A stretch of DNA of 64,000 nucleotides from Streptomyces zaomyceticus (GCF_014656215.1 NZ_BNBZ01000008.1:213976-277975), one strand, 5' to 3'; counted from the stretch's first letter, positions 50,301 through 59,026 are shown. The notes: generated by a model not told the origin, from the sequence alone. A program made the numbers and translations.

Positions 50301-52164
50301 TGGTGTCGTTGCGGTCGGTCCACGAGGTGACCCGGCTGTCGCCGTCGTACGTGAAGGTCATGGCCGCGCCGTCGGGGCCGGTCAGCCGGGTGAGGTCGCC
50401 GGAGGCCGAGTAGGAGTACCCCAGCAGCGCGGTCGGTTCCCCGGCCCCGCGGACGGCGAGGCCGGTGACGCGTGAGGCGTCCGCGGAGATCTGCACGAGG
50501 TAGCCGCCCGAGTGCGAGACGGCGGTCGGCGCGCCGTCGGGGCGCCGTGCGAACTCGATCCGGTTGCCGTTGCGGTCCTCGATGGCGGAGAGCCAGTAGC
50601 CGGTGGAACTGCGGTAGGGGCTGCCGGTGTAGACCCGTATGTGGCCGCTGTGCGGGTCGTGGATCTCGTACGAGGTCTCGTCGCCGTCGACACCGCCGTG
50701 CAGGAGCGGCAGCCGGTCGCCCTCCAGGGGCAGCACGCGGTCCTCGTCCGGGCGGGGCAGACGGGGGTAGATCAGGACCGCGCCGTCCTCGCGGGCCCAG
50801 ACGGCGCCGCCGCCCATCGCGTCGACCTCGATGCGCTCGTCGAGGGTGGAGGCCCAGCTGCGGCCGAACCAGAGGCCGTAGCGGTAGGTCGAGACATGGG
50901 TGCGGCGCAGGACGAGGGGCAGGACGCCGGGCAGGCTGAGGTCGGTCTGGGGCAGCAGCATCTTGCCCGTGGCGACGTCGACGGGGTCGTTCTTGCAGAC
51001 CGCCTTGTCCAGGGAGACACCGTTGGCGCGGGGGTCGGCCTTGGCGTCGTTCACGGAGTTGGGCCTTGTCCTGACGTCGTCGCCGCGGTCCCTTCCGCCG
51101 GGGACGTTGCCCTTGCCGCCGTTGTCGTCGTGGTCGCCCTTGCGCTGGCGGGCGAAGCGGTCGCGGAGGTTGTCGTCGGTGTTCTTGTGGTCGACGGAGA
51201 TCTGCTTGACGGCCTTGGGCAGCGTCTGGCCGACGTGGTCGCCCATGTTCTTGGCGGCCTTGGTGAGGGCCTCCAGGGCCTTGTCGGCGATGGGGTCGAT
51301 CGCGTCGGCGATGGAGTCGCGGCCCCGGGTGCGGCCGTGCGCGGTCTTCGCCTTCGTCAGCTTGCCGGCCGTCTTGCCGTGGATCCCGGCGCTGACGGTG
51401 TTGAGCTGGGTGGAGGCGTGGGTGTGCTCGGCGTGCTCGATGTGCAGGTTCTTCAGCCCGCCTCCCTTCGAGCCGCCACCACCGCCGGCGGAGGCCAGGT
51501 TCATGGCCTCCTTGCCTGACTGGACGCCGTCCTTGAAGCCGTCCTTGCCCGCGTCCTTCGTCTGGTCCAGGTCGACGCCGTCCTGGAGGCCGATCGCCAC
51601 CGCGCCGAGCTGCACGACCAGATCGGCCGCCATGCCCTCCAGGGCCGCCACGGCCGGCTCGGTCATCGCGGCGATGACGTACCCGACGGCCTCCTCCACG
51701 CACTCCTTGATCAGCCGCTTGATGACCTCCTGCGTGGCCCGCATCGACGCCGCGCCGATCAGTGCCGACAGACCACCGGTCACCGGGATGAGGGAGATCG
51801 CGATACCCGCCTCGGCGGCCAGGTATCCGAGCTGGACGATGGCCGCGAGCTTCATGCCCTCGATCGCGCCGGCCGCCGTGTCCAGAGCGCTCGCGATCGT
51901 GCGCGCCGCACCGGAGATGTCCTTGATGTGCTTGGTCTTGATCTTCGACCAGTGCTCGTTGAGCGCGTCGAGCGCCTCGCCCTCACCGGACGACAGCAAC
52001 CGCTCGAAGTGGTTGTTCGCGAGCTGGCCGTCGTCCTCCAGATCCTCGGCGAACTCCCGGAGCGCGTCCGCCATCTCGCGGTACGCGTCCTCGTCCACGT
52101 TCGGCCACGCGACCCCGATCAGATCGAGCAGCGTGTCAGCCCAGTCCGGCACCGTAACAGCCAC
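47383..52164 (-). CDS. Rhs/YD-repeat polymorphic toxin with nuclease C-terminus
   Basis: The protein has 1593 residues. The helical N-terminus (residues ~1-200; EHWSKIKTKHIKDISG, then two hydrophobic helices) resembles the WXG/LXG-type modules that lead actinomycete toxins to a type VII-like system. A DUF6531-type entry (DLSLPGVLPLVLRRTHVSTY) opens the Rhs shell, with dozens of YD repeats such as RYDERNQPLEV and TYDTAGRPV. The core ends at DPLGL motifs near residue 1408. The tip contains FNEARGHLLADRLGGAG and LAWHNLVTQTQTPTN (near 1485-1510), like DNA/RNA non-specific endonucleases (NS_2 type, catalytic RGH). GTG start. The candidate immunity gene follows after 34 bp. Confidence 0.9.
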   Translation of the reverse strand: MAVTVPDWADTLLDLIGVAWPNVDEDAYREMADALREFAEDLEDDGQLANNHFERLLSSGEGEALDALNEHWSKIKTKHIKDISGAARTIASALDTAAGAIEGMKLAAIVQLGYLAAEAGIAISLIPVTGGLSALIGAASMRATQEVIKRLIKECVEEAVGYVIAAMTEPAVAALEGMAADLVVQLGAVAIGLQDGVDLDQTKDAGKDGFKDGVQSGKEAMNLASAGGGGGSKGGGLKNLHIEHAEHTHASTQLNTVSAGIHGKTAGKLTKAKTAHGRTRGRDSIADAIDPIADKALEALTKAAKNMGDHVGQTLPKAVKQISVDHKNTDDNLRDRFARQRKGDHDDNGGKGNVPGGRDRGDDVRTRPNSVNDAKADPRANGVSLDKAVCKNDPVDVATGKMLLPQTDLSLPGVLPLVLRRTHVSTYRYGLWFGRSWASTLDERIEVDAMGGGAVWAREDGAVLIYPRLPRPDEDRVLPLEGDRLPLLHGGVDGDETSYEIHDPHSGHIRVYTGSPYRSSTGYWLSAIEDRNGNRIEFARRPDGAPTAVSHSGGYLVQISADASRVTGLAVRGAGEPTALLGYSYSASGDLTRLTGPDGAAMTFTYDGDSRVTSWTDRNDTTFRYVYDADGRVTGTVGPDGILSSRFAYDVHPDTGHRITRYTDSTGATSTLVLDDRLQVVAETDALGHTTHLTWDAYDRPLSRTDPLGHTTELTWDEAGNLVEVRLPDGSTATARYDERNQPLEVITADGTPWRQTFDDHGNCTSTQGPDGAVTRFTHEPTGAVASVDDALGNTLRIRSDRAGLPVEITGAEGGVATVRRDHRGRPLVITDPSGGREEFDWDHDDRLRNRTASDGSRESWTWDPEGNCLAYTDAAGGVWSTEYGPFDKPLARLAPDGARHELRYDTELRLLRVTNALGQDWHYRYDATGRLEAETDFDGRTLTYAYDAANRLTSRTTSLGRTVTYAWDAMDRLVTRNADGAETHYAYDRSGALVEARTATSLLTIERDALGRPLAETVDGRTLRHTYDTAGRPVTRVTPTGAVSHLTYNAAGDRVSLSTDGHALTFTHDSLGRELTRSWGAPGTPTTLTTVWDRIGRPVGQTLSAPGSPEPVRSRDYAYRADGYPVALGESVGDRARRDKRITLDPVGRPLSVEAPDWVERYAYDAAGNQTSAEWPEAAGHTEARGRRRYEGAHLVSAGDVHYEHDAAGRVVTRRRTRLSRKPDAWRYAYDAEDRLVSCTTPDGTLWTYAYDPLGRRSAKHRMAADGTTIVETTRFTWDGPLLVEQYDETVGTVLTWEYEGHRPLAQYERRPLDDGEVDARFFAVVTDLVGTPTELVSPDGETAWRSRSTCWGTTGWNRAATAYTPLRFPGQYADPETGLHSSYFRHYDPDTARFTSPDPLGLAPAPNPSTYVVNPWVWTDPLGLAPKRCQMDAYDWDGSIRYGRLDHLGRPTGVYACLRPEIVDAKKGTEAGKLKPPGWRGDGTAFNEARGHLLADRLGGAGKGRLAWHNLVTQTQTPTNSPDQRDQVEQVIFDQVTKNKEVVQYHIKPIYEGANPIPIRLEFTAFGNKGFSFTHSLENPAAGVRTAVPGL

Positions 52165-52278
52165 GTCTCATTCCCCCCGAGAGACTCGTCGAACAACCCA
52201 ACGTTCATACCATGGCAGGAGTTGACGACTTGTTGGAGACCGGGGGCGCACGCCCGGCACGGTCGGGCGGCGCCCGGC

Positions 52279-53544
52279 TCAGGGGACCGAACGGATGCGG
52301 CGCACCAGGACCGACCCCGCGAGGGCCAGGGCGCCGGCGAGCCCGTACAGGGCCGTGTACCCGCCGAAGTGGGTGACGACCGGGGCCGCGATCACCGGAG
52401 CCAGCACCTGGGGAAGGGCGTTGGCGATGTTGATGACGCCCAGGTCCTTGCCCCGGTCCTCCGCCGTCGGCAGCACGTCGGTGAGCAGGGCGAAGTCCAC
52501 GGCCGTGTACACACCGAAACCGAGGCCGAGCACGAGCGAGGCGACGACCGCGCCGGTCCAGGTCTGCCAGACGGCGAGCAGCAGGGTGGCCGCGGAGATG
52601 ACGAGCCCCGACCACATGACATACGGCTTCCGCCGGCCGCTGCGGTCCGACCGGATGCCGCCGATCACCACGGTGGAGAGCAGGGTGAGGGCGTTGAGCG
52701 CCGTGAGGATCAGTACGCCGTTGTCGGCGTCGCCCTCGTACCGCACGGCGTCGGTCAGGTAATAGAGCAGGTACATCGTGCTGATGGAGTACGACAGGTT
52801 CATCAGGAAGCGGGTGAGCCAGGCCCACCCGAAATCGGGATGGCGGCGCGGATCGATCCAGAAGCCGCCGAGGAACGTCCTCCACCGGAAGTCCGGCCGG
52901 GCGGCGCGGGCGAGCGGGGTGTCGCGCCGCATCAGCACGTACGGAACGGCCGCGACCACCGTGAAGACGGCGCAGGCCAGATAGCCGGCGACCACCCCGC
53001 CCGCGACCGTGGCCAGCGCCGTACCCACGAGGATGCCGACGACCTGGGAGACGCCGAGCCATCCACCGACCAGCCCGCGCCGCCGAGGCGGCACCTGGTC
53101 GGGGACGGCCGCGGTGAGGGCGGCGAAGGCCGCGTTGAGGGCGAGCTGGACCAGGCACCAGCCCACGATCACGATCGCGACGCTCTGCGCTGCGGCGAGC
53201 ACGAGCAGCCCGGCCGCCCCGCCCGCCACTCCGCCGGCCACCCAGGGGATGCGCCGGCCCACGGATGCCGTCGTACGGTCGGAGAGCGCCCCGAAGACGG
53301 GGTTGGCGACCATGGACACGGCCGCTCCCACTCCTGTCACCAGGGCGAGGGTCGAGGCCTTGTGGTCGGGGGTGAGTGCCTCGGCCTGCCGCGCCAGGAG
53401 CAGTTGCAGCGGGCCGAACCAGCCGACCCACACCCCGACGCCGGCGAGCGACAGCGCGCCCACCCACCGGCCGTCGGCGGGGGCCCCGGTCTTCGGGGTT
53501 CCCGTTTCCGGGACCGGCCCGGACGCCGTCCCCCCGGCGGTCAT
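52279..53544 (-). CDS. MFS transporter coupled to a beta-glucosidase
   Basis: The protein has 421 residues and about 12 membrane segments. NPVFGALSDRTTASVGRRIPW is the GPH/MFS motif A region (GxLSDRTxxxxGRRxP), typical of glycoside-cation symporters and their relatives, and GGIRSDRSGRRKPYVMW repeats the pattern in the second half. It should import a sugar or glycoside. The ATG overlaps the stop of the GH1 gene (ATGA), so it is translated together with the glucosidase, which suggests a beta-glucoside such as cellobiose. The substrate is inferred from context only. Confidence 0.85.
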   Translation of the reverse strand: MTAGGTASGPVPETGTPKTGAPADGRWVGALSLAGVGVWVGWFGPLQLLLARQAEALTPDHKASTLALVTGVGAAVSMVANPVFGALSDRTTASVGRRIPWVAGGVAGGAAGLLVLAAAQSVAIVIVGWCLVQLALNAAFAALTAAVPDQVPPRRRGLVGGWLGVSQVVGILVGTALATVAGGVVAGYLACAVFTVVAAVPYVLMRRDTPLARAARPDFRWRTFLGGFWIDPRRHPDFGWAWLTRFLMNLSYSISTMYLLYYLTDAVRYEGDADNGVLILTALNALTLLSTVVIGGIRSDRSGRRKPYVMWSGLVISAATLLLAVWQTWTGAVVASLVLGLGFGVYTAVDFALLTDVLPTAEDRGKDLGVINIANALPQVLAPVIAAPVVTHFGGYTALYGLAGALALAGSVLVRRIRSVP

Positions 53545-54974
53545 CTGCCGCTCTTGATCAGGTCGCGGTACCAGGCGTACGACTCCTTGGGTGTCCGCGC
53601 CAGGGTCTCGTAGTCGACGTGGACGAGGCCGAACCGCTGTCGATAGCCCTCCGCCCATTCGAAGTTGTCGAGGATCGACCAGATGAAGTAGCCGCGGACA
53701 TCGGCTCCCTCCTCCATGGCCTCGTGCAGCGCGCGCACATGGCCGTCGTGGTAGGCCACCCTGCGGGCGTCGTCGATCCGTCCGGTCCCGGGGTCCGGGC
53801 CGTCGCCGTACGAGCAGCCGTTCTCGGTGATGTACAGGGGCGGCAGTCGGTCGCCGTAGCGCTCGCGCAGGGTGGCGAGCAGTTCGCGCAGTCCTTCCGG
53901 TACCACCGGCCAGCCGAAGTCGGTGAGTTCGCGCCCTTCGATCTGCCGGATGGCGAAGGGGAGGTCCGCCGGGATGTCGATGCCTCCGAAGGAGGAGCCC
54001 GCTCCGGAATCGACGATGCCGGCGTCGGCGGCGGCTCCGACGGAAGCGTCGGTGGCGGAGGCGTCGGTGGCCGGCTGCGGAGCTCCGACGAGCATGGGGT
54101 TGTAGTAGTTGATCCCGTACCAGTCCAGGGGGGCCGAGATCGTCCTGAGGTCCTCCGCCACCGGGCCCGGGAGGAGCTCGGCCAGGCCGTCCGGGTAGGA
54201 GCCGGTCAGGAGGGGGTCGGCGAAGAGGCGGTTGGTGAGGGTGTCGTACAACGCGGCGGCCGCGCGGTCGTCGTCGCTGTCACCGGCGGTCCAGACGGGG
54301 CTGTGGGAGACGGCGATGCCGATCCGGCGGGCGCCCGCGGCGCGCAGGGCCTGCACCCCCATGCCGTGGGCCAGGAGCTGGTGGTGGGCGGCGGGCAGGG
54401 CGTCGAAGACGAGACGGCGGCCGGGCGCGTGCTCGCCGAGGCCGTATCCGAGCAGGGTGACCTCGGCGGGCTCGTTGATGGTGATCCACATGGGCACCCG
54501 GTCGGCGAGCCGCTCCGCCACCACCGAGGCGTACTCCGCGAACCGCCCGGCGGTGTCCCGGTCGAGCCAGCCGCCCCGCTCCTCCAGGGCGAGCGGGGTG
54601 TCCCAGTGGAAGAGCGTGGGCACCGGGGCGATCCCCGAGGCGCACAGCTCGTCGACGAGCCGGTCGTAGAAGTCCAGTCCCCTGTCGTTGACCCGGCCGT
54701 GCCCCTCGGGCAGGACCCGGGACCAGGAGACCGAGAACCGGTAGGCGCCGACGCCGAGTTCGGCCATCAGCGCCACGTCCTCGCGGTAGCGCCGGTAGTG
54801 GTCGGTGGCCACCTCGGCGTGGGAGCCGTCCTTGACGCGTCCCCGCTCCTCGGTGAAGGCGTCCCAGGAGGAGGGGCCGCGGCCGTCGGCCGTGAGCGAG
54901 CCCTCGATCTGGAAGGCGGAGGCGGAGACTCCCCAGAGGAAGCCGGCCGGGAACTCGGGTACGGGCGCTGCCAT
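53541..54974 (-). CDS. GH1 beta-glucosidase
   Basis: The protein has 477 residues. FPAGFLWGVSASAFQIEGS is the GH1 start signature. Glu168 in ITINEPAE is the acid/base and Glu384 in YITENGCS is the nucleophile. FRFSVSW-type AYRFSVSWSRVLP and IWSILDNFEWAEGYRQRFG, with the aglycone-binding Trp, complete the family. It hydrolyses beta-glucosides in the cytoplasm, as no signal peptide is seen. An Ala/Ser/Asp-rich insert at residues ~293-325 (ATDASATDAS units) is unusual for the family and lies on a surface loop. It overlaps the MFS gene by ATGA and is the first gene of the pair. No CebR-like palindrome was found upstream. Confidence 0.93.
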   Translation of the reverse strand: MAAPVPEFPAGFLWGVSASAFQIEGSLTADGRGPSSWDAFTEERGRVKDGSHAEVATDHYRRYREDVALMAELGVGAYRFSVSWSRVLPEGHGRVNDRGLDFYDRLVDELCASGIAPVPTLFHWDTPLALEERGGWLDRDTAGRFAEYASVVAERLADRVPMWITINEPAEVTLLGYGLGEHAPGRRLVFDALPAAHHQLLAHGMGVQALRAAGARRIGIAVSHSPVWTAGDSDDDRAAAALYDTLTNRLFADPLLTGSYPDGLAELLPGPVAEDLRTISAPLDWYGINYYNPMLVGAPQPATDASATDASVGAAADAGIVDSGAGSSFGGIDIPADLPFAIRQIEGRELTDFGWPVVPEGLRELLATLRERYGDRLPPLYITENGCSYGDGPDPGTGRIDDARRVAYHDGHVRALHEAMEEGADVRGYFIWSILDNFEWAEGYRQRFGLVHVDYETLARTPKESYAWYRDLIKSGR

Positions 54975-55273
54975 GGAGACTCGCTTCGCTCGGCGGGTGC
55001 GGGTTGCTCACGGCACTTTCGGGTCCCCGGATCCACCCTGTCAATGGAAAGTGAACAAGTCTCAGCTTTTAGCGGCGCCGCGGCCGGTCGGCGGGCCGGG
55101 ACGCGCCCCGCACGCACGCGGACGCGGGAATCCGCCGGCGCGTCCGAACACCCGACGGCCGCACCGGGGCCGCCCGACGCGTGGAGTGAGGAGTCTGGGG
55201 CGACCCTGTGACCTGCGTGGAGACCTGGTGAAGAAGATGATCATGAGAGGTCGGCGCCGCTTAGCCTGCTCGA
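54975..55273. other. 299-bp divergent region between glucosidase and RICIN-protein genes
   Basis: No gene is seen. The stretch 55030-55070 is AT-richer (GTCAATGGAAAGTGAACAAG) and probably holds the glucosidase promoter. Next to the RICIN-protein gene, no ribosome site precedes the first ATG; TTAGCCT lies 7 bases before it and could be part of a -10 box for a short-leader transcript. Confidence 0.45.
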
Positions 55274-56989
55274 ATGAAACTCATGTTCGGACGAAGAAGT
55301 CGACTCGCCCGGCTCGCGCTCGGCGCGGCCGTGGCGGCCTCCGTCCTGCTTCCCGCCCAGCCCGCCCAGGCCGCCTCGGGCCTGGACCCGTTCGCGGCGA
55401 ACTTCAAGCTCACCCGCGTGGACGGGGACAAGACCGCCCTCATCGACTCCGCCGAGGCCGCAGGTGTCGCCAAGGCTCAGGTCACCGACGTCCTGGGGAC
55501 CCGTACGGGACGTCCAGGGCTGTGTCACGCCACCGGACTGAACGGCGCCCTCAAGCCCGACGGGTTCTGCTGGGACGACGAGGACGACCGGTCCAACTAC
55601 GCCGACGGCGCCGGTGGCTGGATGCCGCAGGGCTTCGCGGGTTCGCATGCCGCCACCGCCGACGGGTTGTATGCGGGCCGCTCCCTCACCGCCACCGCCT
55701 GGTACCACGGCACCTACGTCGAGACGCGCACGCCGAAGACGGTCGAGGACTACGCGCGGGTCACGATCACGGAGTCGACCGGCGGCCAGGTCAAGTACGG
55801 GCACATCGCCCTCGTGGAGCCGGTCGCCGGCAACTTCAAGCCGCTCGAGTACACCTCGCACTCGGACGGCGTCGCCTGGTACGGCAACCGTCTGTACGTC
55901 GCCAACGGCGCGGAACTCCAGGTCTTCGACCTGACGCGCATGTGGCGCATGAACGACACCACCTCCTCCCTGACGCGCCTGAGCGGGGGCAAGACCTCCG
56001 CCCGCTACCACCTCTGGGCGATGCCGCTCGTCGCCCGCTACAGCACCATCAGCACCGCCGCGGTCGACAACCCCTCCACCGCCTGGGTCAACAACAGCCC
56101 CCGCGCCTGCGGTCCGGCCGTCAACCAGGAGCTGTGCCTGAGCAGCCTGAGCGTCGACCGCTCCGGTGCGACGCCCGCCCTGGTCTCGGTGGAGAACCGG
56201 AACGGCGCCGGCGCCCGTATCGTCCGCTGGCCGCTGTCGGCCCTCGGCACCGGCCTTCCCTCCACGGTGGCCTCGGAGACCACGGGCTACACCTCGCCCG
56301 TGTGGGGCATCCAGGGCACGGCCACGGACGGCACCAACTACTACATGAGCGGTACCTGCCCGACCTACTGGCCCGGCGGCACCGACCTCTACTCCTGCAT
56401 CCACGTGGCCAAGCCCGGCGAAGCACCCCACGTCCTCACCCAGGCGCCGCAGTTGACCCAGGGCCTGTCCTGGGACCCGCTCGCCAAGCGGCTCTGGGGC
56501 GCCAACGAGGCACTGGTGGACTCCAGCGGACCGCGCAGGGTCGTGTTCAACGTCGAGCCCGACGCCGGCAAGCCCGTCGACGGCTGGAGCTGGCTCACCA
56601 ACTTCCATGTGGCGGGCTCCGTCTGCGCGACACCCCAGGGCAACGGCACCGCCAACGGCACCCCGATCACGGTGTGGACCTGCACGGGATCGGACACCCA
56701 GCGGTGGAAGTACGAGAACGGCCTGATCGTCCACCGGGCGAGCGGCAAGTGCATCACCCCCGAGGCCAACGGCGCGAACACCAACGGCGCTCTGCTGACC
56801 CTGTGGACCTGCAACCCCGCCAGTGACGTCCAGCGCTTCTCCCCGTCGGCCGACGGCAGTGCCGTCAACGCCTACGGCAAGGCCATCACGCCGAAGGGCA
56901 ACTCCCTGGGCAACGGCGTCTGGCTGACCCTCTGGACCGGGAGCAGCCCCACCGCCGACGTCCAGGACTGGGTGGTGAAGGGCTTCTAG
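55274..56989 (+). CDS. Secreted protein with beta-propeller-like region and RICIN domain
   Basis: The protein has 571 residues. The signal peptide runs LARLALGAAVAASVLLPAQP to AQAA. Residues ~35-430 show repeated short strands (YGHIALVEPVAGNFKPLEYT, HSDGVAWYGNRLYVANGAEL, GLSWDPLAKRLWGANEA) that suggest a beta-propeller or similar beta fold. The C-terminal ~125 residues form a beta-trefoil RICIN lectin domain with the repeated QxW-type motifs DTQRWKY, DVQRFSP and DVQDWVV. It should be released and bind glycans. No hydrolase motif was recognised, so it may be a binding protein or carry an unknown activity. A strong terminator follows. Confidence 0.83.
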   Translation: MKLMFGRRSRLARLALGAAVAASVLLPAQPAQAASGLDPFAANFKLTRVDGDKTALIDSAEAAGVAKAQVTDVLGTRTGRPGLCHATGLNGALKPDGFCWDDEDDRSNYADGAGGWMPQGFAGSHAATADGLYAGRSLTATAWYHGTYVETRTPKTVEDYARVTITESTGGQVKYGHIALVEPVAGNFKPLEYTSHSDGVAWYGNRLYVANGAELQVFDLTRMWRMNDTTSSLTRLSGGKTSARYHLWAMPLVARYSTISTAAVDNPSTAWVNNSPRACGPAVNQELCLSSLSVDRSGATPALVSVENRNGAGARIVRWPLSALGTGLPSTVASETTGYTSPVWGIQGTATDGTNYYMSGTCPTYWPGGTDLYSCIHVAKPGEAPHVLTQAPQLTQGLSWDPLAKRLWGANEALVDSSGPRRVVFNVEPDAGKPVDGWSWLTNFHVAGSVCATPQGNGTANGTPITVWTCTGSDTQRWKYENGLIVHRASGKCITPEANGANTNGALLTLWTCNPASDVQRFSPSADGSAVNAYGKAITPKGNSLGNGVWLTLWTGSSPTADVQDWVVKGF

Positions 56990-57081
56990 GCCCGCGCTTC
57001 CTCCCGGATCCCGCCGGGCTGCGCGGGTCCGGCGGATCCGGAACGCACGGCCCGGCTCCTCACCCGCTCCCCCGGCACCTG

Positions 57082-57113
57082 AAGGGGCCGGCCCGCACCC
57101 GGGCCGGCCCCTT
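57082..57113. terminator. 14-bp perfect stem-loop terminator
   Basis: AAGGGGCCGGCCCG pairs perfectly with CGGGCCGGCCCCTT around a 4-base loop. It lies 92 bp after the stop of the RICIN-domain protein gene, in the gap to the convergent PAS protein gene, and ends in CTTCTCCTC. Confidence 0.9.
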
Positions 57114-57235
57114 CTCCTCGTCCCCGGGAACAGATCGCCCGGACCACCCGCATCCACGGGCAAGCCCTCGCCCTCCGCGGGCCGGAGGACGCGCGGGATG
57201 CCACACCGTGGATGCCACACCGTCGAGGGAGCCGG

Positions 57236-58849
57236 TCAGGCGGAATGGCGTCTGACCCTGGCGAGAAGGTGGACGATGCGCTGCTGCGCCGCCTCGTCGC
57301 CACCGCTCCGGGCGCGCGACGCGGGCTCGGCCGGGACGGCGTACGGGCGGGAGCGCGCGGCCGTCCGGTCACGGTGCGCGCCGACCGCCGCGCCGATGAT
57401 CCAGGAGCCGGCGACCGGGTCCTGGACCGCCCTCGGGAGACGGGCGTGCGCGAGGTGCGGGGCCGCCGGCACGGGGGCCGGCGGGAGCGCGGGCGCGTGC
57501 GGGATCCGGATCACATGGGTGAGGCCGGAACCCCGGGGGTGTTCCCGTGCGGTGAGGTCTCCGCCGTGGGCGTCGATGATCTCGCGCGCGACGAGGACGT
57601 GAGCGGGATCGTTGACGGCCCGGGGGCCGGAGATCTCGATGCGCAGATGGCCGCCGCGCAGCGCCGCCGTGATGACGACGGTGGTGTCGGCCCGGGGCAC
57701 GGCCCGGTGGTGCGGGCGGGCCGGGTCCGCCGAGGCGACTCCGGAGGCGTCGGCGATCAGATGGGCCAGGGCGGTCGCCGCGCGCGCCGGATCGAGCGCG
57801 ACGACCACGGGCGGGGCGTGCACGGCGAACTGCGTCCGACGGGACCCGGTGAGTGTCGAGGCCTTGTCGATGCCCGCGGTCACGATGGTGCCCAGAGTGG
57901 TGGGGTGCCGGGTGACGGAGTCCACCGCCGCTTCCCGGCGCCGGTCCTCCGGGCCGCTCGCGGCGATCGGACCGGGTTCTTCCGGCCGGGACCCGGCGAG
58001 TACGGCGCTCAGTTCGGCGTACCGGGCGGCGAGGGCCGCGTACCGCTCCGCCTGCTCCTCGCGCTCGGCCGTGTGCCGCGCGATCAGTTCCTCGTAGGGT
58101 CTGCGGTCGGTGAAGGTCATCACGGCGCCGACGAGCCGGTCCCCGTCGCGAACGGGTGCGGTGGTGAGGTCGACGGGTACGCGGCGGCCGGCCCTGGACC
58201 ACAGGACCTGGCCGCGCACGCGGTGCTTCCGGCCGGACCTGAGGGTGTCGGCGAGCGGGGACTCCTCGTACGGGAACGGGCTGCCGTCCGCGCGCTCGGC
58301 GAGGATCAGCGGATGCAGCTCGGCGCCGTCGAGTTCGTCGGTGCGGTAGCCCAGGATCTCGGCGAAGGCGGGGTTCACGAGGACGACCCGGCCGTCGGTG
58401 TCGGTGCCGACGACGCCCTCGGAGGCGGCCCGCAGGATCATCTCGGTCTGCCGCCGCGAACGGGCCAGCTCCGCCTCGGCGTCGAGGGTGTCCGTGAGGT
58501 CACGGACGACGATCACCAGCTCGTGATCCGGACCGGCACCGGTCACCTCCACCGGGAACTCGGCGCCGTCGGTGCGCCGGGCGATCGTCCGCGCCGGCCC
58601 GGTCCGGCCCCGCTCGTCCGCCGGATCCGGGTGGCGACCGGAGCCCGCGACCGGCCGCGGGTCGAACGCCGGCAGCAGCTCCGGCAGCCCTCGCCCGACG
58701 AGCGCGGTGCCGGGGGCCTCGAACATGTCGAGGGCGACGGTGTTGGCGTTGACGACCGTGCCGTCGCGGTTGACGAGCACGACGCCGTCGGGGAGGGCGT
58801 CGAGTACGGCGGCGAGGCCGGCGGCGCCTCGGGGGAAGGGCAGGACCAT
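57236..58849 (-). CDS. PAS-PAS sensor with decayed kinase domain
   Basis: The protein has 537 residues and no membrane segment. PAS 1 (residues ~10-125) has LPDGVVLVNRDGTVVNANTVAL. PAS 2 (~130-265) has ILRAASEGVVGTDTDGRVVLVNPAFAEILGY-type sequence and ends GAVMTFTDRRPYEELI. A coiled coil follows, then an ATPase-like region with ALAHLIADA where the N box should be, ISGPRAVND in place of DxGxG, and EIIDAHGGDLTAREHPRG, the usual C-terminal kinase segment. The key Asn is missing and no phospho-acceptor His box is visible, so it is likely a pseudokinase that signals by binding. The C-terminal ~80 residues are Ala/Pro/Arg-rich. It is paralogous to the PAS protein at 59811-60767. Confidence 0.8.
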   Translation of the reverse strand: MVLPFPRGAAGLAAVLDALPDGVVLVNRDGTVVNANTVALDMFEAPGTALVGRGLPELLPAFDPRPVAGSGRHPDPADERGRTGPARTIARRTDGAEFPVEVTGAGPDHELVIVVRDLTDTLDAEAELARSRRQTEMILRAASEGVVGTDTDGRVVLVNPAFAEILGYRTDELDGAELHPLILAERADGSPFPYEESPLADTLRSGRKHRVRGQVLWSRAGRRVPVDLTTAPVRDGDRLVGAVMTFTDRRPYEELIARHTAEREEQAERYAALAARYAELSAVLAGSRPEEPGPIAASGPEDRRREAAVDSVTRHPTTLGTIVTAGIDKASTLTGSRRTQFAVHAPPVVVALDPARAATALAHLIADASGVASADPARPHHRAVPRADTTVVITAALRGGHLRIEISGPRAVNDPAHVLVAREIIDAHGGDLTAREHPRGSGLTHVIRIPHAPALPPAPVPAAPHLAHARLPRAVQDPVAGSWIIGAAVGAHRDRTAARSRPYAVPAEPASRARSGGDEAAQQRIVHLLARVRRHSA

Positions 58850-59020
58850 GGCGACGTTTCCTTTCCGGGCCTGGGAACCGGCAGGGGGTGGTGCGATGCC
58901 GGGCGGTCGGGACGCCCGGACCTGCGCGGTGACGAGGGTGGGAGGGCTGGTCGTCTCCGGCGGCGCGTGTCGGGCGGGATCCGGAGGAGACGGCCCAGCG
59001 GCGGTGCGGTGAGCTGCTGA

Positions 59021-59026
59021 AACCTA
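59021..59026 (-). promoter_or_regulatory. Candidate -10 box of the first PAS gene
   Basis: Read on the minus strand this is TAGGTT, matching TAnnnT. It would start transcription near 59013, giving a leader of about 165 bases. The direct-repeat element at 59074-59093 would then be centred near -70, a position suited to an activator. Confidence 0.4.

Noticed and set aside
47345..51703. Second long minus-strand frame (Arg/Pro-rich) over the Rhs gene
   Set aside because: It is the +1 shadow of the Rhs frame; only the latter shows YD repeats and DPLGL motifs.
54975..55273. CebR-type operator for the beta-glucosidase/MFS pair
   Set aside because: No TGGGAGCGCTCCCA-like palindrome was found in the upstream region.
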